From an uncultured Muribaculum sp. (GTDB taxonomy: Bacteria > Bacteroidota > Bacteroidia > Bacteroidales > Muribaculaceae), in assembly GCA_910587665.1 (NCBI GenBank), contig CAJUMZ010000006.1, forward strand, positions 66,989 to 130,988: a DNA stretch of 64,000 nt, in the 5' to 3' direction. The notes beneath the pieces were generated by a model. The model did no database searches and had not been told where the DNA came from. It saw nothing but the letters and a program-made list of their open reading frames with translations. Shown here in pieces: positions 16,640-26,355 of the stretch. Both the position numbers and the translations under genes were made by a program. Numbering within the stretch: position 1 is the stretch's first letter; each line of letters starts with the position of its first letter.

Positions 16640-18718
16640 ATGAAGCAGATACTACCTTTAATTGCGCTGTCATGTGCTATGACAGCTGGTGCGCAGACAG
16701 AATCCACCGATTCCATTCCCGCCCAAGAACTGAAAGAAATCGTAATCGAAGCCCCCAAGGTCATACGCAAGGCCGACATGGATGTGTATCATCCGTCTAA
16801 AAGTGCCGTCGAGGCTTCCCAAAACGGCTTGCAGCTTCTCAACAACCTTATGATCCCGACACTGTCGGTAAGCGATGCGCTTGAGACGATTCAGGCAGCG
16901 GGACAGTCGGTGCAGGTGCGCATCAACGGCAGGGAATCGTCAATCACCCAAGTAAAAGCATTACTGCCGGAGAGCATAAAGCGTGTCGAATGGATCGACA
17001 ATCCCGGGCTGCGATACGGTGGAGCCAACTACGTGTTGAACTTCATAGTCTCCAACCCCACTACAGGCGGCTCGCTAATGGCTATGGCACGGCCGGCACT
17101 CAATCAGGCATGGGGTGTTTATTTTGCCGACGCAAAGTTCAACACCGGCGCCTCACAATGGGAAGTCGGCGCGCAATTCAAGCTAACCAACAAAATCGGC
17201 ACTCATCGCGACTATACGGAAACATTCACCACTCCCGACGACATGTCGATCACCCGCGACGAGACATCGCTCGGCGGAACAATGGACAACTCTTTCGGCA
17301 ATGTATGGGCATCGTATAATTACGTGAAGCCCGACACCACCGTATTTATTGCAGAAATCGGTCTCTCCCATAAGTTTACCGACAAATTTCAGTACAATGG
17401 ATTACTCTCGCTCAGCGATGGCTCCGACGACATATTACTGACCGACACTCACGGCAACAAAGGATCCACCCCGGCAATATCTCTTTACTGGCAGCAAAAT
17501 TTCCGAAACAAACAGATGCTCGTGATGGCGTTCAACAGTTCATTTTATTTCGGCAAGTCATATTCCGACTACCTCGAACAACGCCCCGACGCCTCTGCCG
17601 CCATTACCGACATCCACACCGACATACGCGACCGCAACCAGGCATACGCCGTAGAAGCCGACTATATCAAAAATTGGGACAAATCACGCTTTACCGCCGG
17701 CATCTCCTATACCGCCAACCGCAACCGCTCGGAGTATCTCAACCTCGACGGCAGCATTTTCCACCAGCGGCAAGACAAGATATATTTCTTCGCCGAATAT
17801 TTTCAACGCCTTGGAAGCAAGTGGACAGCGACAGCAGGCATAGGCACGCAATATACCGACTTCCTTTTCAAGGAGTCGGACCGCGGCAACCATTCCTGGA
17901 ACGCACGTCCCCAGGCCACCATAACCTATGCGCCTAATCAAAGCCATAACTTCCGGCTCAATTTCACGTCGTGGCAATCGACCCCGTCATTAGCCGAAAC
18001 CAATGTAGTGCCGCAACAGCTCGACGGGTTTCAATGGCGTGTCGGCAACCAGAATCTAAAGACGGCAAGCTCCTATATGCTTACATTCCGCTATGGCTTC
18101 AACCTGCCACGTATCAGCGGCTCGTTCGGCATACGCGCATTCACGTCGCCCGACGCCATAACCCCTTTACTGTTTTGGGAAGATAACCGGCTGATCACCA
18201 CCTACGAAAACAGTGACGGACTGAAAAACCTCTCCTTCTTTCTCGCCCCGCAGATCGACATAATACCCGGATGGCTCATGGCAAGCGGATATGTCCAATA
18301 CCGCATGGAGCGCATGCGCGGCACAGGCTACAGTCTCAGTAATAACGCCTGGAGCGGAAACGCCTCCCTGCGGCTGATGCACTGGGGATTTGTGTTAAGC
18401 GGTCAGTATATGCGTGCGCAGCGCGACCTTTGGGGTGAAAAAATAAGCTGGGGTGAGGACATCAACATCATCGAACTTAGCTACAATTGGAAGCAATGGC
18501 AGTTTGGGGCGGGAATAATAATGCCGTTCGGCAAATATGACCAAGGCTCTAAATCGCTCAGCCGATGGAACCGCAACGAGCAGCACATGCGCCTTGACAT
18601 GCGTATGCCCTACATAAATATCAGCTATAATCTCCAATGGGGTAGACAAAAACGAGGAGCGGAAAAGCTTATCAACGCCGACGCCAATGCCGACCGCTCC
18701 ACAGCAGGCGGCAGATAA
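16640..18718 (+). CDS. Outer membrane beta-barrel protein, TonB-receptor-like
   Basis: A 692-residue exported protein (signal MKQILPLIALSCAMTAGAQ). A plug-like region (about 30-150) carries LKEIVIEAPKVIRK, then SVSDALETIQAAGQSVQVRI and GLRYGGANYVLNFIV; the rest alternates aromatic and polar residues as in a 22-strand outer-membrane barrel of the OMP_b-brl_3 type. It lacks the N-terminal CarboxypepD-like domain and any SusD partner typical of SusC. It may import oligosaccharides or another substrate; context suggests pectin fragments. It lies 100 bp downstream of the Crp/Fnr gene with its own -7 box, and a hairpin terminator (18754-18785) follows it. Confidence 0.8.
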   Translation: MKQILPLIALSCAMTAGAQTESTDSIPAQELKEIVIEAPKVIRKADMDVYHPSKSAVEASQNGLQLLNNLMIPTLSVSDALETIQAAGQSVQVRINGRESSITQVKALLPESIKRVEWIDNPGLRYGGANYVLNFIVSNPTTGGSLMAMARPALNQAWGVYFADAKFNTGASQWEVGAQFKLTNKIGTHRDYTETFTTPDDMSITRDETSLGGTMDNSFGNVWASYNYVKPDTTVFIAEIGLSHKFTDKFQYNGLLSLSDGSDDILLTDTHGNKGSTPAISLYWQQNFRNKQMLVMAFNSSFYFGKSYSDYLEQRPDASAAITDIHTDIRDRNQAYAVEADYIKNWDKSRFTAGISYTANRNRSEYLNLDGSIFHQRQDKIYFFAEYFQRLGSKWTATAGIGTQYTDFLFKESDRGNHSWNARPQATITYAPNQSHNFRLNFTSWQSTPSLAETNVVPQQLDGFQWRVGNQNLKTASSYMLTFRYGFNLPRISGSFGIRAFTSPDAITPLLFWEDNRLITTYENSDGLKNLSFFLAPQIDIIPGWLMASGYVQYRMERMRGTGYSLSNNAWSGNASLRLMHWGFVLSGQYMRAQRDLWGEKISWGEDINIIELSYNWKQWQFGAGIIMPFGKYDQGSKSLSRWNRNEQHMRLDMRMPYINISYNLQWGRQKRGAEKLINADANADRSTAGGR

Positions 18719-18753
18719 CAGAAAAAATACAGCTTAATCATACACACATTAGA

Positions 18754-18785
18754 CTGACCTCTTGGCAGTGATGCCGGGAGGTCAG
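18754..18785 (+). terminator. Terminator after barrel protein gene
   Basis: CTGACCTC (18754-18761) pairs with GAGGTCAG (18778-18785), followed by the T-rich CTATTTTATTTCTTTAT. Confidence 0.75.
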
Positions 18786-18826
18786 CTATTTTATTTCTTT
18801 ATAAAAAGCAGATTGCTTAACAATTA

Positions 18827-18869
18827 TTAACTAACGGGGGGGTAATTCGGAGGGCTTTACCTATTTTTG
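18827..18869 (+). promoter_or_regulatory. G-tract promoter of secreted Ig-like protein gene
   Basis: TATTTTTG (18862-18869) is the -7 box. The -33 position is occupied by seven Gs (18836-18842) preceded by TTAACTAAC (18827-18835), nearly identical to the sequence at 15884-15901 and in the same phase to the -7 box within one base. Confidence 0.6.
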
Positions 18870-18922
18870 CAAAAACAATAAGGATATATAACCATCATTA
18901 ATTGTCTAAATTTATAATTAAC

Positions 18923-21049
18923 ATGAAAAGGATTACATTTTTTGCGATTTTGCTCTGTGGAATACTCGGGTTGACATCGCAGTACACACACGCGGAGACA
19001 GGAACCCTCTGCTCCTATTACGACGGCAGCAGCGACTCCGGATCATTCGATGAATTCTATGGAGGCGGTACATTAGAAGATGTCATTGAAGACGGCAAGC
19101 CATGCTTCAAATTTACCAATAACCAAGCAAAAGAAAACATATGGGATATCGCCGTATTTATCGACGCAAATCTAAAAGAGGACTATCTCTATACTGTATC
19201 TTTTGACATAAAGGGAGATCCCGGCGTGATTCGAATGGGATCGCCTTTACATAATAGCGACCCGGTTAATGTGACCTCCGAGTGGTCTCGCATTACTTTT
19301 CAGTGCAAATCCGGGAGAAATGCCGAATATACGTCATTCCAACTTGGACGGTATGTAGGCACATTATACATCACCAACTTTGTGATCACCTACGAATCGC
19401 CTTTTGACCCATCGGAACCGGCACAATCAATGATTACCAACGGCGACTGTTCGACCGACGATGTATCATGCTTCTTCAACCGTATAGGATCGTCAGATCC
19501 TGTACCGGCAACAATAGATAAGGAAGCAGGTGCATATAGAGTTGACATAACTGACAGTCATAACGGAAATACATGGGACAATCAATTTTTTATCAAGAGC
19601 AGATATCAGCTCCCGGCAGGTACTCCAGTATCATTTAAAATGAAAGTAAAGTGTACCGATACACGTTATTGCAGCATTCAAGCTCATAGAGAAAACCCCG
19701 GAGACTACGTGCATTACTCATACCTCGGAGGCGGCTTTACAACGGAGGCCAATGAATGGGCTGAATATTCCTGGACCGGTGAGGTGCAGCCTGAAACAGA
19801 CCGTTGCGCTATAGCAGCCTTCAACCTTTCAGAAAACCCCGAGGCTGCCACAATATGGTTCAAGGATATCGAATGGATAGCCGGAAAAGGAATGAACGCG
19901 GCGTACCTTGGTTCTTCAGGGTATTCTATGTTATCAAACCTACACCCAAATATGATAAAACATCTCACCGTAGATGGTCAAAAGTTTCTAAAAGCGGAAT
20001 CAAATTATATTACCTACGATAATAAACCGGCAAATATAAGCGCAAGTGTAATGCAAGGAGAGAATGTCACCGGTCTCACTGCCGGAAATACATACCGTCT
20101 GACATTTGACATAGCAGGAACGCCTAAAGAAGGACTAACCACTTCATTTGGTGCCTATTATAGCAATCCCAACGACAGGATTCCGGGGACACCAACATTT
20201 AACATCACCGAACAGTGGCAGCGCGTAACAGTTGAAGTAACACCGACCAACGAAAATATCTCCCATTTCTTCATCAATCTTGACGGCTATGTGGGCACAC
20301 TATTTTTGACCAATGTATTTCTCTACAATGCGGATTTCAATCCCGACCTACCTGAATTACCAACTATCGACCCCTATACCATACCTAGCGAGATTCAGCT
20401 ATTCCTACCTATAGCCATAGGTGAATCATTACAGCTGAATGCGTATATTGTCCCCAATAACGGCAACGCACCCTCCGTAAACTGGGAATCCAATAATCCT
20501 CATGCGGCTACCGTTGCCGACGGTCTTGTAACAGGTGTATCAGTAGGCAGTGCAATAATATCGGCGATAAGCATCGGCGATAATTTCTTTAGGACACCTA
20601 TCAATGTTATGGTGACCGAGCCTAAGCCTGTAACCGTGCCTGTAAGCGCGATTGTGATTGACCCGATGGTTATCGACGATGCAAAGGTGGGTGACCAAAT
20701 CCGGCTCACTGCAAACGTAATGCCGGAAAACGCCGATGACAAGAGCGTGACATGGAGCAGCAGCAAGGAAGAGGTGGCAACTGTGGATGAGTCCGGACTT
20801 GTGACCATCGTGGCACCCGGCACCGCCGTAATCACCGCTACAGCCAACGACGGAAACGGGGCAAAGGGTGTATGCCTTATCAGTGGAATGTCGGGAATAG
20901 AGGACATTGTATACTCGTCGCCCGATGAGCCTAAAGACATCTACACCATCGACGGCAAGTTAATAATGCGCCGCGCCACCCGCGATGACATAAACCGTCT
21001 GTCGCAAGGTGTATATCTGATCGGCAACCAGAAGATCGCGATCCGATAA
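18923..21049 (+). CDS. Secreted multidomain protein with carbohydrate-binding-like and Ig-like (BIG2) domains
   Basis: A 708-residue exported protein (signal MKRITFFAILLCGILG...THA). Three repeats of a beta-sandwich resemble CBM4/9-type modules: about 35-160, 170-315 and 320-475, each with a pattern such as YTVSFDIKGDPG or YRLTFDIAGTP and a closing GTLYITNF/GTLFLTNV. Two bacterial Ig-like group 2 domains follow (about 485-565 and 575-655, e.g. VTWSSSKEEVATVDESGLVT). The C terminus (IYTIDGKLI...LSQGVYLIGNQKIAI) resembles type IX secretion sorting domains. No catalytic domain is visible. It is probably a surface polysaccharide-binding protein. ATG 18923 is preferred over an upstream TTG. Confidence 0.72.
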   Translation: MKRITFFAILLCGILGLTSQYTHAETGTLCSYYDGSSDSGSFDEFYGGGTLEDVIEDGKPCFKFTNNQAKENIWDIAVFIDANLKEDYLYTVSFDIKGDPGVIRMGSPLHNSDPVNVTSEWSRITFQCKSGRNAEYTSFQLGRYVGTLYITNFVITYESPFDPSEPAQSMITNGDCSTDDVSCFFNRIGSSDPVPATIDKEAGAYRVDITDSHNGNTWDNQFFIKSRYQLPAGTPVSFKMKVKCTDTRYCSIQAHRENPGDYVHYSYLGGGFTTEANEWAEYSWTGEVQPETDRCAIAAFNLSENPEAATIWFKDIEWIAGKGMNAAYLGSSGYSMLSNLHPNMIKHLTVDGQKFLKAESNYITYDNKPANISASVMQGENVTGLTAGNTYRLTFDIAGTPKEGLTTSFGAYYSNPNDRIPGTPTFNITEQWQRVTVEVTPTNENISHFFINLDGYVGTLFLTNVFLYNADFNPDLPELPTIDPYTIPSEIQLFLPIAIGESLQLNAYIVPNNGNAPSVNWESNNPHAATVADGLVTGVSVGSAIISAISIGDNFFRTPINVMVTEPKPVTVPVSAIVIDPMVIDDAKVGDQIRLTANVMPENADDKSVTWSSSKEEVATVDESGLVTIVAPGTAVITATANDGNGAKGVCLISGMSGIEDIVYSSPDEPKDIYTIDGKLIMRRATRDDINRLSQGVYLIGNQKIAIR

Positions 21050-21077
21050 CCTTTACTTAACAGCAATAAATAGTGCG

Positions 21078-21105
21078 GAGGGCGGCAGCAATGTCGCCCT
21101 CTTTT
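21078..21105 (+). terminator. Terminator after secreted Ig-like protein gene
   Basis: GAGGGCG (21078-21084) pairs with CGCCCTC (21095-21101), followed by TTTTATTCC; 29 bp after the stop codon. Confidence 0.8.
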
Positions 21106-21128
21106 ATTCCATAATGGCACATATATGG

Positions 21129-21177
21129 TTAACAAACGTTAATCATTGGGATGTATCAGTTAATGATGGTAATTTTG
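21129..21177 (+). promoter_or_regulatory. Candidate promoter and operator of the GH105-GH106 gene
   Basis: TAATTTTG (21170-21177) is the -7 box, with TTGG near -33 (21146-21149). Upstream, TTAACAAACGTTAA (21129-21142) is a palindrome whose left half, TTAACAAACG, resembles the TTAACTAACG that precedes the G tract at 18827. It could be a variant binding site of the same regulator. Confidence 0.5.
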
Positions 21178-21200
21178 CAAACGAAAAATTGCCTTAAACC

Positions 21201-24200
21201 ATGAAAAAGCTACATCTTTTGCTGACATTGATGTTATTGCCGTGCTGTATATCCGCGCAAGAGGATGTACTGGAGGCTGCAATCCGCACCAATGATTATT
21301 TTATGGCAAAATATGCCGACCCTACCGAGCCTACCAATGTAAAGCGCATACGTCCGAGCAACCTTTGGACACGCGCCGTATATTACGAAGGGCTAATGGC
21401 TCTCAACGATATTGCGCCGGAGCAAAGATATATCGATTATACCGATAGATGGGCAAATTTCCACAAATGGACTCCCCGCTACGGAATCACCACCACCCAC
21501 GCCGATGACCAATGCTGCGCCCAGACCTATCTTGACCGCTACATGATGACCGGCGATACCGCCTGCATAAATAAGGTAAAACTGAATCTTGACAATCAGA
21601 TCAACTCAGGGCGCGTGGACTACTGGACATGGATCGACGCCATACAGATGGCGATGCCGGTATACAGCAAATATTATCGCATCACGGGCGACCGCCGTTA
21701 CATGGACTATGCCATGAACGCATATAAATGGAGTCGTGACACCTGTGGCGGCGGACTCTTCAATACAGTCGAGGGACTTTGGTGGCGCGACAAGGATTAT
21801 GTGCCCCCATATAAGGAGAGCGACGGGAAAAATTGCTACTGGAGCCGAGGCAACGGATGGGTGTACGCCGCCCTTGTAAGGGTGATGGAAGACCTCAAGC
21901 CCGGCGACCCCTATTATGAATCGCTGAAAAAAGACTTCCTGCTCATGAGCGACGCGCTTGCCGATTGTCAGCGTGAAGACGGCTATTGGAATGTCAGCCT
22001 CGTATCGCCCGTCACCTACGGAGGACCGGAAATGACAGGGACGGCACTGTTTCTCTACGGGATGAGCCGAGGCATAATGGAAGGATGGCTTGATGCCGGG
22101 CGATTCCGCCCCGTATGTGACAAGGCATGGAAAGCCCTCGCGGCATGCCTGCACGACAACGGCTTTCTCGGATATAACCAAGGCACCGGAAAAGATCCTT
22201 CCGCAGGTCAGCCTGTGACGTTCACAAGCATACCCGACTTCGAGGACTACGGCACAGGCTGTTTCATCCTTGGCGCCACGGAATATTACAAACTGCTCAA
22301 ACGGGGGAAGACACCCGACTGGCAACCGTCGAAGCCCGAGGCGCGGGCCGGCACGCGATGGTGGCTTCCCGGCTCGGCAGTCGACGCCGAAAATATCACT
22401 TGGAATCTCGACCTGCTCTCAGCCTGTGGCATAGGAGCGGTCGAGATTACTCCTATATATGGAGTGCAGGGCAATGAATCAAACGATCTCAAGTACCTTT
22501 CATCGCAATGGATGGAGATGCTGCGTCACACGATTGACCGGGCTAAAGAAAGGAATATCCGTGTCGACATGAACAACGGCACCGGCTGGCCTTTCGGCGG
22601 TCCCGATGTACCGGTTGAGGAAGCTGCATGCAAGGCTCTGTTCCGCGACACGGTTATATACGACGACAACGTGGATCCGTCGACCATTACCTTCACTCTC
22701 CCCGAAAAAGAGCGCAGGCACGCAAAACTGCTGTATACAGGCGTATACCCCTGCAGTTACGGACAACGCGTCATCGCAGTCTACTCCGCCCCCACCATGC
22801 AGAAAGTGAAGCGAGCGGCTCCCGGTGGCGAAGGGCTTGTAATCGACCACTTCAACCGTGATGCGGTAAAACATTACCTGCAACGCTTTGACAAGGCATT
22901 TTCTGAGTCAGGCACACCATATCCCGCCACATTTTTCAATGATAGCTATGAGGTTTACGGCGCCAACTGGACACCGGATCTGTTTGATGAGTTTGCTCGC
23001 CGCCGTGGATACCGCCTTGAAGAGAAACTCCCCGAACTTCTCGGATATGTCGACGACGGCAACAAGACCCTTGCCGACTACCGCGAGACACTCGGCGAAC
23101 TATTGTATGAAAATTTCACATGCCAATGGCATGACTGGGCTGCAGAGCGCGGAGTGAAAGTGCGCAACCAGGCTCACGGAAGCCCTGCCAACCTGCTTGA
23201 CATATATGCAGCGGTCGACATACCTGAGATCGAGGGATTCGGACTCTCGGATTTCAATATCGACGGACTACGCACCGACCGAGGTTTTACACGCAAAAAC
23301 GACAGCGACGTATCTATGCTCAAATACGCATCATCGGCGGCACACGTTACCGGCAAACCTCTTACGTCAAGCGAGACATTCACCTGGCTCACCGAGCATT
23401 TCCGCACATCGCTGTCGCAGATGAAGCCCGACCTCGACCTGATGTTTACCTGCGGCGTCAACCATATGTTTTTTCACGGCACATGCTACTCCCCAAAGGA
23501 TGCCGAATGGCCCGGATGGCGCTTCTACGCCTCGGTCGACATGAGCCCCAACAACTCCATATGGCGCGACGCGCCGGAGCTGATGGAGTATATACGGCGG
23601 TCACAGAGCTTCCTGCAATACGGTGAGCCTGACAATGACTTCCTTGTATACCTGCCGGTGCGCGACATGTGGCACAGCCGCCTGAAAGAAGGCGAGAAAG
23701 GGCTGCTGATGCAGTTTGACATACATTCGATGTCAAAGAAAGCCCCCGGATTCATCAAAAGCATACTGAAAATAGACAGTCTCGGATATGACTGCGATTA
23801 CATATCCGACCGCCAGCTTGCCAACGTCAGGATCGAAGGGCGGCGCCTCATAACCGAAGGTGGCACTCCCTACCGCGGCATTATAATACCCTCCGGCACG
23901 ACTATAACCCCTGAGCTACAAAATCTGCTCTCGGCGATGGGCGACCTTGTTGTATATGGTGAGGACGAGACCCGTCTCGCCCGACTCGCGCCATGCGAGA
24001 CAATGAAGCGTGACAACCGTCTGCGCGCAATCCGCAGACGTAACCTCACCGGAAACCATTACTTTATCGCAAATCTTTCAGGCGGCGACGTCAACGACTG
24101 GATTGCCCCGGCGGTGAGATTCAGGGATGCCGTATGGTTTAACCCGATGAACGGAGAGATAACCCCCGCAACCATAAAAGAGGGCAAAATCAGATTCAGC

Positions 24201-24791
24201 CTGCGAAGCGGTGAATCGCGAATATTGCAGACCTATAACTTGCCGCTCGGACTCGATGCCCCCGAATGCGACACCATGCCGGCAAAAACAATCGACCTTA
24301 CATCAAACAAGTGGGAACTTTCGTTTATTGAAGAATGTCCCGTCGTGGGCAGAACCCATAAACTCCAGTCCCTATCATCATGGGAGTCGCTCGGTGAGAA
24401 AGAGTCGGTGACCATGGGGACGGGGGTCTACACCACTTCAGTAAAGCTCGGCAAAGATGACTGCCGCAGAAGCTGGCGGCTCGAACTCGGAGATGTGCGC
24501 GAGAGTGCGCGCGTATATATCAACGGAAAGTATGCCGGATGTGTATGGGCGTCACCGTTTGTGATCAATTGCGGAGACCTGTTGCGCAAAGGGAAAAACG
24601 ATATCCGCATAGAGGTCACGAATCTCCCAGCCAACCGCATTGCCGACCTTGATCGCGCAGGCGAGGAGTGGCGCATAATGAAAGAGATAAACGTGGTTGA
24701 CATAAACTACAAAAATACACGCTACGACAACTGGAAACCGATGCCCTCGGGGCTTAACTCGACGGTAAGGCTCGTAAGCGGAAATATATGA
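21201..24791 (+). CDS. Bifunctional GH105-GH106 enzyme (unsaturated rhamnogalacturonyl hydrolase fused to alpha-L-rhamnosidase-like)
   Basis: A 1196-residue exported protein (signal MKKLHLLLTLMLLPCCISA). Residues about 20-375 form an (alpha/alpha)6 barrel of GH105 type, with ADDQCCAQTYLDRY (D102/D103), WTWIDAIQMAMPVY (candidate catalytic D146), and YWSRGNGWVYAAL. From about 380 a GH106-type alpha-L-rhamnosidase begins (GTRWWLPGSAVD, IGAVEITPIYG, DMNNGTGWPFGGP, SSETFTWLTEHFRTS) and ends in a galactose-binding-like beta domain (RVYINGKYAGCVWASPFVI). The two activities act on rhamnogalacturonan I fragments: removal of the unsaturated uronate, then the newly exposed rhamnose. The GH106 part is shorter than many members. 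GH28 follows after 45 bp. Confidence 0.85.
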   Translation: MKKLHLLLTLMLLPCCISAQEDVLEAAIRTNDYFMAKYADPTEPTNVKRIRPSNLWTRAVYYEGLMALNDIAPEQRYIDYTDRWANFHKWTPRYGITTTHADDQCCAQTYLDRYMMTGDTACINKVKLNLDNQINSGRVDYWTWIDAIQMAMPVYSKYYRITGDRRYMDYAMNAYKWSRDTCGGGLFNTVEGLWWRDKDYVPPYKESDGKNCYWSRGNGWVYAALVRVMEDLKPGDPYYESLKKDFLLMSDALADCQREDGYWNVSLVSPVTYGGPEMTGTALFLYGMSRGIMEGWLDAGRFRPVCDKAWKALAACLHDNGFLGYNQGTGKDPSAGQPVTFTSIPDFEDYGTGCFILGATEYYKLLKRGKTPDWQPSKPEARAGTRWWLPGSAVDAENITWNLDLLSACGIGAVEITPIYGVQGNESNDLKYLSSQWMEMLRHTIDRAKERNIRVDMNNGTGWPFGGPDVPVEEAACKALFRDTVIYDDNVDPSTITFTLPEKERRHAKLLYTGVYPCSYGQRVIAVYSAPTMQKVKRAAPGGEGLVIDHFNRDAVKHYLQRFDKAFSESGTPYPATFFNDSYEVYGANWTPDLFDEFARRRGYRLEEKLPELLGYVDDGNKTLADYRETLGELLYENFTCQWHDWAAERGVKVRNQAHGSPANLLDIYAAVDIPEIEGFGLSDFNIDGLRTDRGFTRKNDSDVSMLKYASSAAHVTGKPLTSSETFTWLTEHFRTSLSQMKPDLDLMFTCGVNHMFFHGTCYSPKDAEWPGWRFYASVDMSPNNSIWRDAPELMEYIRRSQSFLQYGEPDNDFLVYLPVRDMWHSRLKEGEKGLLMQFDIHSMSKKAPGFIKSILKIDSLGYDCDYISDRQLANVRIEGRRLITEGGTPYRGIIIPSGTTITPELQNLLSAMGDLVVYGEDETRLARLAPCETMKRDNRLRAIRRRNLTGNHYFIANLSGGDVNDWIAPAVRFRDAVWFNPMNGEITPATIKEGKIRFSLRSGESRILQTYNLPLGLDAPECDTMPAKTIDLTSNKWELSFIEECPVVGRTHKLQSLSSWESLGEKESVTMGTGVYTTSVKLGKDDCRRSWRLELGDVRESARVYINGKYAGCVWASPFVINCGDLLRKGKNDIRIEVTNLPANRIADLDRAGEEWRIMKEINVVDINYKNTRYDNWKPMPSGLNSTVRLVSGNI

Positions 24792-24836
24792 AACCATCAA
24801 AAACAATAATATACCTTAAACAAACGATTAATTGAC

Positions 24837-26342
24837 ATGAGCCATTCATCATTGTTATCTGCTTTTGTGCTTGCTGCAGTGCATATAGCCACTGCCTCGG
24901 CGGCGACTGTCCCCGCCGACTATGAATTTGCCTCGATGTACGAGTCGATTCCCTTTGAAATGCAACCGGTGCACCGCCCCGTGATTCCCGATTATGAAAT
25001 AACCATAACCGATTTCGGAGGCATCAATGACGGGCATACCAAGAACACGGCCGCATTTGCCGCTGCAATGCGCCACCTGTCAGAAAAAGGTGGCGGCAAG
25101 CTGATCGTGCCTGCCGGAATATGGTACACGGGTCCTATCGTATTTGAAAACAATGTCGAGCTGCACCTAAACAGCGGCTCCCTTATCCTGTTTTCATCCG
25201 ACCGTGACGACTATCCGCTTATAGAAGGATATTTTGAGGGGAACTCGGCTAAAAGATGCCAGTCGCCGCTCAGCGCAACCGGCAAGGTCAATGTAGCGAT
25301 AACCGGCTTCGGTACAATCAACGGCAACGGCAGCCACTGGCGTCCCGTAAAGAAAGGGAAAATGACCGACGCCCAATGGAAAGAGCTATGCAAGACAGGA
25401 GCTTTGGGCGCAAAAGGTGATGTATGGTATCCGTCGGACCGTATCCGTGAGGTATCGGAAGACAAGGCATACCTAAATCAGGCATATACCGCCAATGGCG
25501 ATTCTGATTGGGAATATGTACATGATTTCCTTCGCCCAGTCATGCTATCGTTTTCCAACTGCAAGAATGTACTCCTTGAGGATGTGACTTTTGAAAATTC
25601 ACCCGCATGGAATCTCCATCCGGTACTTTGCGAGAATGTCATCGTTAACCGTGTCACGATACGTAACCCGTGGTTTGCACAAAACGGCGATGGTCTTGAT
25701 GCCGAGTCATGCAAGAATGTGCTCATAAACCGATGCTCATTTGATGTGGGCGATGACGCCATCTGTATCAAGTCGGGCAAAGACAAGGAGGGTCGTGACC
25801 GTGGTGTGCCGTGTGAGAATGTGCTGATTTCCGACTGTACCGTGTATCACGGACACGGCGGATTTGTAATCGGGTCCGAGATGTCGGGAGGCGCGCGAAA
25901 CATCTCCATACGCAACAGCACCTTCATCGGCACAGACTGCGGACTCCGCTTCAAGTCTACCCGCGGCCGCGGAGGCGTGGTGGAATCAATATGGATCGAC
26001 GGGATAAACATGGTGGATATAGCCGGCGACGCACTTATATTTGACCTTTACTATGCCACTAAGGCTCCGGTGGAAATGATGCCGGTGACTGAAGAGACCC
26101 CGGCATTCCGTGATATCTATATCTCAAATACAGTATGCCGCGGCGCCAAGCGCGCAATGTTTTTCAACGGACTGCCGGAAATGCCGGTCAACAATATATG
26201 CGTAAAAAATTCACTTTTCAGCTCCGACACGGGGGCTACGGTAAATTTTGTCGACGGGCTTACATTTGACAACGTAACCATCAACCACTCTACCGGCGAG
26301 CGCATCTCCACGCGCGACGTGACCAACTTTACAGAAAAATAA
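24837..26342 (+). CDS. GH28 polygalacturonase-like enzyme, secreted
   Basis: A 501-residue exported protein (signal MSHSSLLSAFVLAAVHIATASA) with a right-handed beta-helix fold. GH28 motifs are in order: NTAAFAAAMRHLSEKGGG near the N terminus, NSPAWNLHPV, NGDGLDAESC, VGDDAICIKSG (the catalytic Asp pair), GHGGFVIGSE (catalytic-site His) and LRFKSTRGRGG. The family hydrolyses polygalacturonate or rhamnogalacturonan backbones. It lies 45 bp after the GH105-GH106 gene with no promoter between, so the two are probably one transcript. It ends 13 bp from the convergent dacB gene. Confidence 0.93.
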   Translation: MSHSSLLSAFVLAAVHIATASAATVPADYEFASMYESIPFEMQPVHRPVIPDYEITITDFGGINDGHTKNTAAFAAAMRHLSEKGGGKLIVPAGIWYTGPIVFENNVELHLNSGSLILFSSDRDDYPLIEGYFEGNSAKRCQSPLSATGKVNVAITGFGTINGNGSHWRPVKKGKMTDAQWKELCKTGALGAKGDVWYPSDRIREVSEDKAYLNQAYTANGDSDWEYVHDFLRPVMLSFSNCKNVLLEDVTFENSPAWNLHPVLCENVIVNRVTIRNPWFAQNGDGLDAESCKNVLINRCSFDVGDDAICIKSGKDKEGRDRGVPCENVLISDCTVYHGHGGFVIGSEMSGGARNISIRNSTFIGTDCGLRFKSTRGRGGVVESIWIDGINMVDIAGDALIFDLYYATKAPVEMMPVTEETPAFRDIYISNTVCRGAKRAMFFNGLPEMPVNNICVKNSLFSSDTGATVNFVDGLTFDNVTINHSTGERISTRDVTNFTEK

Positions 26343-26355
26343 CCGACTTCCTATA

